Assembly (NCBI RefSeq): GCF_900091505.1
Contig: NZ_LT607409.1
Span: 3,906,001-3,970,000, forward strand
Source of the DNA: Micromonospora chokoriensis
GTDB taxonomy: Bacteria > Actinomycetota > Actinomycetes > Mycobacteriales > Micromonosporaceae
Direction: 5' to 3'
Length of the DNA stretch: 64,000 nucleotides
Position numbers and translations under genes: made by a program. Of this stretch, positions 9,667 through 18,011 are shown one piece after another. How positions within the stretch are numbered: position 1 is the stretch's first letter; each line of letters starts with the position of its first letter. The notes beneath the pieces were generated by a model, which did no database searches, was not told where the DNA came from, and was given only the letters and a program-made list of their open reading frames with translations.

Positions 9667-11108
9667 TGCTTGTTCCACCATTCACGGAAGGTCTGCGGGG
9701 CGGGCAGCGGCACGTCCCGTGACCGGGTCCAGGCCGAGGCGGGCCAGGGCAGTTTACGCAGCGTACGGGCGCCGGCGCGACGCTCGCGGTACGCGCCGAG
9801 CGGTCCCGCTCCGGCCCGGGCCAGATGCAGGGCGGCGGCCCAGCGGCGAGGGCTGCGCATCACCCAGGACAGGACGCGCATGGCGGCCCGTTCCGCGGGT
9901 GGGTGCGGTGCCTCCTGTCGGAGGTGGACCAGGATCTCCGGAATGTTGATCTTCACCGGGCACACGTCGTAGCAGGCGCCACAGAGCGTCGACGCGTACG
10001 GCAGGGAGGCGTTGTCCGCCACGCCGGTCAGCTGCGGCGACAGGATCGCGCCGATCGGCCCCGGGTACACCGAGCCGTACGCGTGCCCGCCGGCCCGCTC
10101 GTACACCGGGCACACGTTGAGGCAGGCGGAGCAGCGGATGCAGGACAACGCCGGCCGCCCGACCGGGTCGGCCAGCACCGCGGACCGACCATTGTCGACC
10201 AACACGACGTGCACGTCCTGCGGACCGTCGCCGGGCGTGACGCCGGTCCACATCGAGGTGTACGGGTTCATCCGCTCGCCGGTCGAGGAACGCGGCAGCA
10301 GTTGCAGGAAGACCTCCAGGTCACCGAAGGTCGGCAGCAGCTTCTCGACGCCGACGACGCTGATCAGTGTCTCCGGGAGGGTGAGGCACATCCGCCCGTT
10401 GCCCTCGGACTCCACCACGACGAGCGTGCCGGTGTCGGCGACGGCGAAGTTGGCGCCGGACACGGCGACCCGGGCCGAGAGGAAACGTCGCCGCAGGTGG
10501 ACGCGGGCTGCCTCGGCCAGCGCGGACGGCTCGTCGGTCAGGTCGGCCGGGACGTCCGGCATCCGGCGCTGGAAGATCTCCCGGATCTGTGTCCGGTTGT
10601 AGTGGATCGCCGGCACCAGGATGTGCGAGGGGGTGTCGTCGCCGAGCTGCACGATCAGCTCCGCCAGGTCCGTCTCGTACGCGGCGATCCCGGCCGCCTC
10701 CAGAGCCTCGTTCAGCTCGATCTCCTGGGTCGCCATCGACTTGACCTTCACGACCTCGTCGGCACCGGCGGCCCGGGTCAGCTCGACCACGATCCGGCAG
10801 GCCTCGGCCGCGTCCCGGGCCCAGTGCACTGTGGCGCCGGCGGCGGTGGCGGACGCCTCGAACTGCTCCAGCAGCTCCGGTAGCCGGCGTTGGACGTCCG
10901 CCTTGATCGCGGAGCCGGCGTCGCGCAGGGCCGCCCAGTCGGGCACCTCGTCCACCACGCGGGCCCGCTTGGCGCGGATGGTACGGGTGGCCCGGTGCAG
11001 GTTGGCGCGCAGTTGGGTGTCGGCGACGGCCGGCCTGGCCGCGGTGGGGAAGGGCAGCGGCGTGCGGATGCGTCCGTCGCCGGTGGCCGGTGCGATCGGG
11101 GCGGTCAC
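9663..11108 (-). CDS. lutB: Lactate utilization iron-sulfur protein B
   Basis: 481 residues. N-terminal LUD domain (motifs VKVKSMATQEIELNEALEA and AVADTGTLVVVESEGNGRM), then two 4Fe-4S binding sequences, CIRCSACLNVCPVY and CGACYDVCPVK, and a C-terminal DUF3390-like tail. LutB passes electrons within the LutABC complex. Start (GTG at 11108) overlaps the lutA stop. All three lut genes are translationally coupled. Confidence 0.92.
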   Translation of the reverse strand: MTAPIAPATGDGRIRTPLPFPTAARPAVADTQLRANLHRATRTIRAKRARVVDEVPDWAALRDAGSAIKADVQRRLPELLEQFEASATAAGATVHWARDAAEACRIVVELTRAAGADEVVKVKSMATQEIELNEALEAAGIAAYETDLAELIVQLGDDTPSHILVPAIHYNRTQIREIFQRRMPDVPADLTDEPSALAEAARVHLRRRFLSARVAVSGANFAVADTGTLVVVESEGNGRMCLTLPETLISVVGVEKLLPTFGDLEVFLQLLPRSSTGERMNPYTSMWTGVTPGDGPQDVHVVLVDNGRSAVLADPVGRPALSCIRCSACLNVCPVYERAGGHAYGSVYPGPIGAILSPQLTGVADNASLPYASTLCGACYDVCPVKINIPEILVHLRQEAPHPPAERAAMRVLSWVMRSPRRWAAALHLARAGAGPLGAYRERRAGARTLRKLPWPASAWTRSRDVPLPAPQTFREWWNKQ

Positions 11109-11815
11109 GAGGTCGCCCCGGTCGAGGCGAGGATCTCCGCGTAGTGCATGGCCCGTACGCCGGAGCGACGGCGGTCCAGGCCGCCTCCGATGTGGGCCAG
11201 GCAGGAGTTGTCGGCGGCGGCGAGCACCCGCGCGCCGGTTTCACCGACCCGCGCGCACTTGTCGCTGAGCATGGCGGTGGAGACGTCCGGGTTCTTCAGC
11301 GCGAACGTGCCGCCGAAACCGCAGCACTCCTCGGCGTCGCCCAGGTCCACGAGGTCGATCCCGCGGACCTGGCGCAGCAGTGTCAGCGGTCGGTCGCCCA
11401 ACCGCAGCATGCGCAGGCCGTGGCAGGTGGGGTGGTAGGTGACGGTCTCCGGGAACTCCGCTCCGACGTCGGTGACGCCGAGGACGTCGACGAGCAGCTC
11501 GGACAGCTCGTAGGTGCGGGCGGCCACCGACGCGGCGGGCGGGTGCAGGCGCGGGTACTGGTCGCGGATCATCGCCGTGCACGACCCGGACGGCGCGACG
11601 ACGGCGTCGTAGCCGTCGAACACGTCGACGTAGCTGCGCACCATCGGCATCGCCTCCGCCCGGTACCCGGTGTTGGCGTGCATCTGCCCGCAACAGGTCT
11701 GCCGTTCGGGGAACTCGACGGTGTGGCCGAGCCGTCGCAGGATGCGGGTGACCGCGATGCCGGTGGCCGGGTACGCGAGGTCGTTGACGCAGGTGATGAA
11801 GAGGGCTATGCGCAC
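11105..11815 (-). CDS. lutA: Lactate utilization protein A (CCG domains)
   Basis: 236 residues with two cysteine-rich CCG domains, marked by RQTCCGQMHANTGY and EECCGFGGTFALKNP, the repeated cofactor-binding motif of LutA/GlcF-like proteins. Begins MRIALFITCVNDLAYP, the standard N-terminus of the family. First gene of lutABC; its start is 29 bases downstream of the stop of the GntR gene, so the regulator and lut genes probably form one transcript. Confidence 0.92.
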   Translation of the reverse strand: MRIALFITCVNDLAYPATGIAVTRILRRLGHTVEFPERQTCCGQMHANTGYRAEAMPMVRSYVDVFDGYDAVVAPSGSCTAMIRDQYPRLHPPAASVAARTYELSELLVDVLGVTDVGAEFPETVTYHPTCHGLRMLRLGDRPLTLLRQVRGIDLVDLGDAEECCGFGGTFALKNPDVSTAMLSDKCARVGETGARVLAAADNSCLAHIGGGLDRRRSGVRAMHYAEILASTGATS

Positions 11816-11844
11816 GGCGGCTCCTCGGACGGGTCGGGGGTGGT

Positions 11845-12564
11845 TCAGGCCGGCTCGCGCGGTGCTCCGGGTGCGGCACGCTCGTCGAAGGCGGGCAGGT
11901 GGCGCTCCCGGGCGGCGATCAGGTGGACGCGCATCGCCTCGGTGGCGGCGTCGGAGTCGCCGGCGGCGATGGCGGCGGCGATGCGCTGGTGCTCGGCGTT
12001 GGTGTCCGGTGCGCCGGTGACCGGGAAGTACAGCCGGTGCAGGTGCAGGTGGGAGTGCAGCCGCGTGATGCTGTCGCGCAGCAGCGGGCTGCCGGCGGCC
12101 CCGGCGATCAGGTCGTGGAACGTGGCGTCCAGCGCGGTGAACGCGGCGTGCCGGCGGTAACCGTCGCCAACCTCCACGTCGATGCTCGCCGCCGCCTCGG
12201 TGCTGATCCGGTGCCGCTCCTCGGTGGAGGCGTGGGCGGCGGCCCGGCCGGCGGTGGCGCCCTCGAACAGCAGCCGGACCTCGAACAGGTCGTCGAACTC
12301 GGCGCGGGTCAGCAGCGGAGTGGTGGAGTAGCCGGACAGCGGGCGTTTGCGGACCAGGCCGTCGGCTTCCAACCGGGCGAGCGCCTCGCGGACCGGGGTG
12401 GGGGAGACGTCCAGCTCCCGGGCGAGAGCGTCGATGTTGACCCGCTCACCCGGCGGCAGGATGTGGTCCATGACCAGGGTCTTGATCGACTCGTAGACGT
12501 CGTCGGCGAGGGTGAGTCGGCGGGCGGGGCGGAGTCGGCCCTCGCGGGTCTCCTGCTGGGCCAT
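11845..12564 (-). CDS. GntR-family transcriptional regulator (FCD domain)
   Basis: 239 residues: winged helix at about residues 15-80 (recognition helix region VSPTPVREALARLEADGLV) and an all-helical FCD ligand-binding domain with metal-binding His/Asp pattern (DATFHDLI, HLHLH). FCD regulators usually sense organic or sugar acids. ATG at 12564 has GGGGAG five bases upstream. It is divergent from the FAH hydrolase gene and upstream of lutABC, with a palindromic site between the divergent starts, so it likely controls both directions. Confidence 0.88.
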   Translation of the reverse strand: MAQQETREGRLRPARRLTLADDVYESIKTLVMDHILPPGERVNIDALARELDVSPTPVREALARLEADGLVRKRPLSGYSTTPLLTRAEFDDLFEVRLLFEGATAGRAAAHASTEERHRISTEAAASIDVEVGDGYRRHAAFTALDATFHDLIAGAAGSPLLRDSITRLHSHLHLHRLYFPVTGAPDTNAEHQRIAAAIAAGDSDAATEAMRVHLIAARERHLPAFDERAAPGAPREPA

Positions 12565-12627
12565 CTCGTCTCCCCAACAACCCCTTGACTGCGCTCGTGT
12601 GAGCCGGTACACCAGCACAGGCAGCAT

Positions 12628-12642
12628 CCTATAGGAAATAGG
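12628..12642. promoter_or_regulatory. Palindromic operator CCTATAGGAAATAGG
   Basis: Perfect 5-bp arms CCTAT and ATAGG with a 5-bp spacer, AT-rich, in the 102-base interval between the divergent GntR gene (start 12564) and FAH gene (start 12667). Size and symmetry suit an FCD-type GntR dimer. Binding is inferred. Confidence 0.5.
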
Positions 12643-12666
12643 CGCACCCGCTCTGGAGGTTGGTTC

Positions 12667-13506
12667 GTGAAGTTCATGCGCGTCGGGCCCGTCGGGCAGG
12701 AGCGTCCCGTGCTGTACGCCGACGGTCGGCACTTCGACCTCTCGTCGGTCACCGACGACATCGACGGGGAGTTCCTCGCCGGTGACGGCGTCCAACGGGT
12801 CCGTGCCGCCACCGACCTGCCGGAGATCGATGTGACCGGCCAGCGGGTCGGCGCGCCGCTCGCCCGCCCCGGGGTGGTGCTCTGCGTCGGGCAGAACTAC
12901 GCCGCGCACGCCGCCGAGTCGGGCGCCCAGCCACCGACCGCGCCGATCATCTTCTACAAGGCACCCAACACTGTCGTCGGGCCGTACGACGAGGTCCTGA
13001 TCCCGCGCGGTTCGACGAAGACCGACTGGGAGGTGGAGCTGGCGGTGGTGATCGGGCGTCGCGCCCGCTACCTCGCCTCACCGGCGGACGCCCTCGACCA
13101 CATCGCCGGGTACGCGCTGTCCAACGACGTGTCCGAGCGCGACTTCCAACTCGCCGTCTCCGGCGGCCAGTGGTCGAAGGGCAAGTCCTGCGAGACGTTC
13201 CAACCGCTGGGGCCCTGGCTGGTCACCGCCGACGAGATCGCCGACCCGCAGGCGTTGCGCCTGCGCTCCTGGGTCAACGGCGAGCCCCGACAGGACTCCA
13301 CCACCAAGGACATGATCTTCGACGTGGCGCACCTGGTCTGGCACCTGTCGCAGTACACCGTCCTGGACCCGGGCGACGTCATCAACACCGGCACCCCGGA
13401 GGGGGTCGCGCTGTCCGGCCGGTTCCCGTACCTCGCCGCCGGCGACGTGATGGAGGTCGAGATCGACGGCCTCGGCCGGCAGCGCAGCCCGCTCACGAAC
13501 GCCTGA
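12667..13506 (+). CDS. Fumarylacetoacetate hydrolase family protein, probable diketo-deoxy sugar acid hydrolase
   Basis: 279 residues. The FAH fold is shown by the metal-binding motif DWEVELAVVIGR, SNDVSERDFQ, KGKSCETFQPLGPW and NTGTPEGVALSG. Small N-terminal domain typical of bacterial FAHD-like enzymes. In known non-phosphorylating L-fucose and L-rhamnose pathways a member of this family splits 2,4-diketo-3-deoxy-sugar acid into pyruvate and L-lactate; the adjacent SDR and lutABC genes supply the step before and after, so that role is favoured here. GGAGG lies eight bases before the GTG start. Confidence 0.85.
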   Translation: MKFMRVGPVGQERPVLYADGRHFDLSSVTDDIDGEFLAGDGVQRVRAATDLPEIDVTGQRVGAPLARPGVVLCVGQNYAAHAAESGAQPPTAPIIFYKAPNTVVGPYDEVLIPRGSTKTDWEVELAVVIGRRARYLASPADALDHIAGYALSNDVSERDFQLAVSGGQWSKGKSCETFQPLGPWLVTADEIADPQALRLRSWVNGEPRQDSTTKDMIFDVAHLVWHLSQYTVLDPGDVINTGTPEGVALSGRFPYLAAGDVMEVEIDGLGRQRSPLTNA

Positions 13507-13523
13507 TGGCAGGGGAGAGAGCC

Positions 13524-14297
13524 ATGCGGTGTGACGGCCTGGTAGCAGTGGTGACCGGCGGTGGATCGGGCATCGGAAACGCCTGTGTACGAGCGTTCCT
13601 GGACGCCGGCGCGCGGGTGGGGGTGCTGGACCTGGACGTCGCGGCCCTGTCCGGGGACCCTCGGGTGCACGCGGTCGCGGCCGACGTGGCCGACCGGTCC
13701 TCGGTGAGCGCGGCCGTCGCCTCGGTGGCGGAGGCGTTCGGCGGCGTCGACATCCTGGTGAACAACGCTGCTGTCTCGGCGGTCGGCACCGTGGAGGAGG
13801 ACGACGACGAGCAGTGGAGCAGGGTGCTCGACGTGAACGTCTCCGGCGTGGCCCGCACGAGCGCCGTCGTCCTGCCGTACCTGCGCCGGTCGTCGTCCGC
13901 CGCGATCGTCAACATCTCCTCGATCGCGGCGACCACAGGTCTGCCCAAACGCGCGTTGTACTCGGCGTCGAAGGGTGCCGTGCACGCCCTCACCCTCGCC
14001 ATGGCCGCCGACCTGGTCACCGAGGGGGTCCGGGTCAACTGTGTCGCCCCCGGCACCGTCGACACCCCGTGGGTGGCCCGCCTGCTCGCCGGAGCGGCCG
14101 ATCCGACGGCGGAGAAGCGGCACCTCGCCGCCCGCCAGCCGACCGGCCGCCTGGTGACCGCCGAGGAGGTCGCCGCCGCCGTCGTCTACCTCGCGTCGCC
14201 CGCCACCGGCTCGGTGACCGGGACGTCGCTGGCGGTGGACGGCGGCATGTCCGGCCTGCGGCTACCCGCGCCCGCCGGAGGCGGATCGGGTGCGTGA
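13524..14297 (+). CDS. Short-chain dehydrogenase/reductase (probable deoxy-sugar acid 4-dehydrogenase)
   Basis: 257-residue classical SDR. NAD(P) motif TGGGSGIG at 11-18, NNAA structural motif, catalytic Ser in NISSIAA, and YSASK (Tyr/Lys pair). An Asp ending beta-2 (GVLDLDV) favours NAD over NADP. ATG at 13524 is preferred over ATG at 13506 because GGGGAG sits six bases before it. It follows the FAH gene by 17 bases. By position it would oxidise 2-keto-3-deoxy-L-fuconate (or rhamnonate) to the diketo acid cleaved by the FAH enzyme; this is inference from context. Confidence 0.85.
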   Translation: MRCDGLVAVVTGGGSGIGNACVRAFLDAGARVGVLDLDVAALSGDPRVHAVAADVADRSSVSAAVASVAEAFGGVDILVNNAAVSAVGTVEEDDDEQWSRVLDVNVSGVARTSAVVLPYLRRSSSAAIVNISSIAATTGLPKRALYSASKGAVHALTLAMAADLVTEGVRVNCVAPGTVDTPWVARLLAGAADPTAEKRHLAARQPTGRLVTAEEVAAAVVYLASPATGSVTGTSLAVDGGMSGLRLPAPAGGGSGA

Positions 14298-14309
14298 CAT
14301 GATGGCGCG

Positions 14310-15137
14310 ATGGACGCTCGGCTCGCCCTCGCGCAGGACCCCACCACGCCGCAGATGACCCTGATCGATCTGGCGTCCGACCCGTCGGCGGTGGTCCGCA
14401 AGACGGTCGCCGCCCGGCCCGACGCCCCCGCGCAGGCCCTGCGTCCGCTGACCAGGGACCACGATCGTCAGGTCCGCGAGGCGGTGGCGAGGAACCCGTC
14501 CTGCTCGGTCGGCAACCTCATGCGCCTCGTCAAGGACGCCGACCGCTGGGTGCGCTGGGCGGTCGCCGGCAACCCGGCCTGCGACGAGTCGATCCGCCGG
14601 GTGATGTCGGAGGCGGCGGACAAGGAGCTACGCGGCCTCCTCGCCGAGAGCCGCGAGCTGGAGCCCGAGTTGGCCGCCCGGCTGATCGACGACCGCTCAC
14701 CCGAGGTACGCGAGCGGCTCGCCACCCACACCCACGACCCCGACGTGATCACCGCCCTGTTGGCCGATCGCACCGCCCGCGTACGCAAGGGGCTCGCCCG
14801 CAACCCGCGGACCACCGCCGCCCAGCGCAGCGTGCTCGCCGCGGACCCGGTGGTCGACGTCCGGGCCGCGCTGGTCCGCGCCCTCAAGTTGGACGAGGCG
14901 GACCTGGACCGCCTGGTCGACGACCGCTCGACGCAGGTCCGACTGGCGATGGCGACCTCCGAGGTCGTCCCGCCACACGTCCGGGAGGCACTCACCCGCG
15001 ACCCCGACGAGATGGTGGCCGCCGCCGCCCGGGACTTCCGGCCCGGCGCGGGCACCTCGTCGGCGGTACGGGCCCCCCGCATCGGCCACCGCCCCTCCGC
15101 CGCCGGCCCGGGTCGGCGTGGCACCTCCCGCCGTTAG
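14310..15137 (+). CDS. Leucine-rich-repeat-variant / HEAT-like repeat protein
   Basis: 275 residues built of repeated 22-24 residue units, each with the pattern D-x-x-x-x-VR-x-x-(V/L)A-x-(N/R)P, for example DPSAVVRKTVAARPD, DRQVREAVARNPSC, DRWVRWAVAGNPAC and RTARVRKGLARNPR. This is the LRV/HEAT class of alpha-solenoid, normally a protein-interaction scaffold. No signal peptide; the last 30 residues are basic and disordered. It begins 12 bases after the SDR stop but has no obvious metabolic link with it. Function unknown. Confidence 0.75.
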   Translation: MDARLALAQDPTTPQMTLIDLASDPSAVVRKTVAARPDAPAQALRPLTRDHDRQVREAVARNPSCSVGNLMRLVKDADRWVRWAVAGNPACDESIRRVMSEAADKELRGLLAESRELEPELAARLIDDRSPEVRERLATHTHDPDVITALLADRTARVRKGLARNPRTTAAQRSVLAADPVVDVRAALVRALKLDEADLDRLVDDRSTQVRLAMATSEVVPPHVREALTRDPDEMVAAAARDFRPGAGTSSAVRAPRIGHRPSAAGPGRRGTSRR

Positions 15138-15146
15138 GGTCTCCCC

Positions 15147-15210
15147 ATGATCACGTGATGAGGAACAGCTCCCAGAGCAGTCTGAGAGCTACGTCTCGTC
15201 ACGTGATCAT
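15147..15210. repeat. 64-bp imperfect palindrome ending in ATGATC/GATCAT
   Basis: Perfect outer arms ATGATCACGTGA (15147-15158) and TCACGTGATCAT (15199-15210); inner bases AGCTCCCAGA and TCTGAGAGCT pair with one mismatch. It starts ten bases after the stop of the LRV-like gene and could serve as its terminator. It shares the ATGATC ends with the 1555-1632 element but not the core. Confidence 0.6.
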
Positions 15211-15383
15211 CGGCTGGTCGGCGGCAGCGGTGTCGCATGAGGGTCCTGTGGACCTGATGCCGTAAACGAGTCACGGCCTACCGACCACTCCCGGCCGTCG
15301 GCGAGACCTGGGCGGGTCGCTGTCCATTCCAGCTGGGGCCGGTGGCCAGCGAGGCCGGGGCGCGCTGCTGTTGATCGGGGTGT

Positions 15384-15596
15384 TTGGGAAAGATCGCACC
15401 GAATGTGGGAGTTCTTCGCCACAACGGCACTGTCACCATCACCGAATCGAAGGTCACCGAGAACCAGTCCGCCCTGGCGCCGGGCGGGATCTTCAACCAG
15501 GGCGGTCTCACGGTGGACGAGAAGGCGGTGATCAGCGAGAACCGGCCCACCAACTGCACGCCCAGCGCGCCTCCGGTGGAGGACTGCTTCGGCTGA
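15384..15596 (+). pseudogene. Fragment of a beta-helix type secreted protein
   Basis: The frame reads NGTVTITESKVTENQSA, then GGIFNQGGLTVDEKAVISEN and ends PPVEDCFG. N-x-G-x-(V/L)-x-(I/L) strands with Asn turns are typical of right-handed beta-helix proteins, and a closing Cys pair is common at their C-terminus. No proper start, signal peptide or upstream coding frame is present, so this is most likely the surviving 3' end of a larger gene. Confidence 0.45.
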
Positions 15597-15802
15597 CACC
15601 CGGACCGTAGGACACCTCTGGATCGACCCCATAGCGCCAGCGCGTGGTCTGCGCCGTCGGCACCGCCGAGAGTGGTTGGTTGCGGTAGTGCTGCTCGTCG
15701 GTGTTCCACTCTTTCCCGGCGGCGATGGACCAGCGCCGCGCGGCCGCGTCCAGGGCGGACTCGGTGCCCCGCATCGGTCGCCGACCCTCGGAAGACCGAA
15801 GA
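15597..15802 (-). other. Possible gene remnant on the minus strand
   Basis: On the minus strand about 55 residues with natural composition can be read from 15774 (ALDAAARRWSIAAGKEWN, then QHYRNQPLSAVPTAQT, RWRYGVDPEVSYGPGV). I do not recognise them. There is no credible start site and the frame runs into the plus-strand beta-helix fragment, so this stretch is probably decayed coding sequence. Confidence 0.25.
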
Positions 15803-15823
15803 GGCCGCGCACTCCGCGCGGCC
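15803..15823 (-). terminator. Terminator hairpin of the FG-GAP gene
   Basis: GGCCGCGC, loop ACTCC, GCGCGGCC: a perfect 8-bp GC stem, extended by AAG/CTT pairs around a bulge. It lies 17 bases past the stop of the minus-strand gene that ends at 15840. Confidence 0.6.
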
Positions 15824-15839
15824 CCTTGGCTGAATGCGG

Positions 15840-18011
15840 TCAGGAGGCGCTGATCGGGCCGGTGGTGCTGGAATAGAGCACGCTGACCACCCCCGCTGCC
15901 GCCTCACCAGGCAATGCCTTGTTGGGCGCACCGATCACCGCGTCGGCCCGGCCGTCCTTGTTGAGGTCGGCCAGCACGGTTGCGGTGCCGAATGCGTCGC
16001 CCTCCTCACCGGGTCCGAGGATCTGGGCTTGGCCGATGTGCCGGGCGAAAGCCAGCGTGACCGGCTGAGAGGCGTTGCGGGACCGCCCCTTGAACAGCAA
16101 CGTCGTCCCGGCCCCAGCGTCCTGGCCCGGCGCACCGACGAGCAGATCAGCGTATCCGTCAGCGTCGACGTCGCCGGTCGCCAGCCCCGTGGAGAACAGG
16201 GCGCCCTCGGTGTGCGGAAGGTCGGTCTCGCCGAAGGACAACCCGTAGGCGGTCATACCCGCCGCCGCCGAGGCACCGTGCACCACGGTGAGGCTGCCGG
16301 AGCGGGGGTGGTTGCCCGGCGACTCGCTCGGCACGCCGACGACAATGTCCTGGTATGAATCCTTGTCGAAGTTGCCCACCGCGAGCACCGCACCGAACTG
16401 GTCGCCCTCCTCGTCCGCCCCGACACCCATGCGGGTCTGTGCGAGACCGAAGCCACTGGCGAATCCGGTCCCGGAGCCACCCGGGTAGACGTAGATGCCG
16501 CCGCTTCGCGGGTTGGCGCCGGGCGCCTCACCGGGCGCGCCCACGATCAGGTCGGCGTGGGTGGAACCTACCACCTGTCCGGCCGCTACCGCGGTGCCGA
16601 ACCTGTCCCCGGCCTCGTTGGCACCGTCGGCGTGGTCCTGGTTGACGCTCCAGCCGTAGACCAACCCGCTGGCCGAGCCCTTGAGAATCGCCACGTCACC
16701 GCTGGCGGTGGTGCCGATCGACTCACCGGGCACGCCGACCGCGAGGTCGGCGTAGCCGTCCCCGGTGAAGTCACCGGCCGCGAGTGAATACCCGAACTGG
16801 TCGTTCGTCTCGCCAATACGGTGCGTGCCGTCGCCCAGTCTGTTCTGAGTGATCGCGGTGGCGGTGCTCAGCCCAGCGGCAGCGCCATAGAAGATGGAGA
16901 TCATCCCGGCCTTGGGCACGCTGAGGAAACGCTCGTTCGGAGTACCGACCGCCAGGTCGGAGTAGCCGTCGCGGTTGAAGTCAGCGGCCGCGAGCGACGC
17001 GCCGAACCGGTCACCGGCATCGTCGCCCAAGTTGGACGCCGACTGGATGAACCGGATGCCCGCGCCCAGGCCCCCACCGGCCGTGCCGTAGAAGGCGGTG
17101 ACACTGCCGCTCGCCGCAGTACCCACCACGTCGGACGGCGCACCGACGATCAGGTCGATGTGACCGTCCCCGTTGAAGTCACCGGTCGTAGTGATCTCGC
17201 CGAACTCCGCACCCGCTGCCGGAGCGCCGGTGTCGGACGGGGTGAGGATCGTCTGACCGAACGGCGTGCCACCGAAGAGGGCGGCGAAGTCGTTCACGGC
17301 AGCCAGCGTGCCACCGCTTTCGGTGTCGGTCGCACCGAGGCAGCCCTTCTGCCGTGCACCGGTGCTGATGCCCACCAGCTCGACGGCGCCTCCTGGCAGC
17401 GTCCGGAGTGCCGGGGCGCCACCGTCACCACGGCACAGGGTGGAGTCACCGGCCGAGGCGGCGACCCTGATCACAGCCCCGTCCACACTCTGCACGTCGA
17501 AGGAGGCGGCGCTCGGCGCATTGGGGATCCAGTCGGAGGCGGTACGGCCCCACCCGCTGACCCGCAGCGTCTCATCGGTCGACGCTATCGTCGTGCCGAT
17601 CGCCAGCGGTGAGATGCCGGCGGGAGCCTTGGTCAGCGCGCCGAGCGCCAGGCCCCGGGCGGGATCGTGCTTGATGGCGGTGACGCTGATCTTCTGGCCG
17701 GGAGTGGCCTCGCCGGGCGACGCGAACGTGACCGTCGTCGCCAAGGCCGGGTCAGTGCCGGCGCCGACCGGCAGACAGGCCGCGGCGGTCAGCACCCACC
17801 GGGGCGCGACCAGGACTCCGGAACACGCCACCGCACCGTCGGCGCCAGCGACACCGGCCTCGATCCGGGCGAGCCAGGTGTCCGTTCCGGCGGGGACAGC
17901 GGTGCCACCCGCGACGGCGTGAGCCGGCGCTCCCGCAAGCGCCCCGACGGCGAGTGACGTCGAAAGAGCAGCAGCGAGATAGGCCCCCGAGCGCTTGCGT
18001 CTGTCAGACAA
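15840..18011 (-). CDS. Secreted protein: inactive trypsin-like domain plus FG-GAP (integrin-type) repeats
   Basis: 723 residues. Signal peptide 1-32 ending APAHA, trypsin-like fold about 33-245, then about seven FG-GAP repeats from 265 to the end with calcium loops such as DFNGDGHIDLIVGAP, DFNRDGYSDLAVGTP and DVDADGYADLLVGAP. The catalytic triad is lost: the TAAHC motif reads TAAAC (Ala78), the DIAL Asp position is Gly120, and GDSGGP reads GDGGAP (Gly197). The protease part is therefore probably a binding or structural domain. Cysteines typical of the fold remain (C63/C79, C193). TTG start has GGGGGAG four bases upstream. No partner gene is adjacent. Confidence 0.85.
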   Translation of the reverse strand: MSDRRKRSGAYLAAALSTSLAVGALAGAPAHAVAGGTAVPAGTDTWLARIEAGVAGADGAVACSGVLVAPRWVLTAAACLPVGAGTDPALATTVTFASPGEATPGQKISVTAIKHDPARGLALGALTKAPAGISPLAIGTTIASTDETLRVSGWGRTASDWIPNAPSAASFDVQSVDGAVIRVAASAGDSTLCRGDGGAPALRTLPGGAVELVGISTGARQKGCLGATDTESGGTLAAVNDFAALFGGTPFGQTILTPSDTGAPAAGAEFGEITTTGDFNGDGHIDLIVGAPSDVVGTAASGSVTAFYGTAGGGLGAGIRFIQSASNLGDDAGDRFGASLAAADFNRDGYSDLAVGTPNERFLSVPKAGMISIFYGAAAGLSTATAITQNRLGDGTHRIGETNDQFGYSLAAGDFTGDGYADLAVGVPGESIGTTASGDVAILKGSASGLVYGWSVNQDHADGANEAGDRFGTAVAAGQVVGSTHADLIVGAPGEAPGANPRSGGIYVYPGGSGTGFASGFGLAQTRMGVGADEEGDQFGAVLAVGNFDKDSYQDIVVGVPSESPGNHPRSGSLTVVHGASAAAGMTAYGLSFGETDLPHTEGALFSTGLATGDVDADGYADLLVGAPGQDAGAGTTLLFKGRSRNASQPVTLAFARHIGQAQILGPGEEGDAFGTATVLADLNKDGRADAVIGAPNKALPGEAAAGVVSVLYSSTTGPISAS

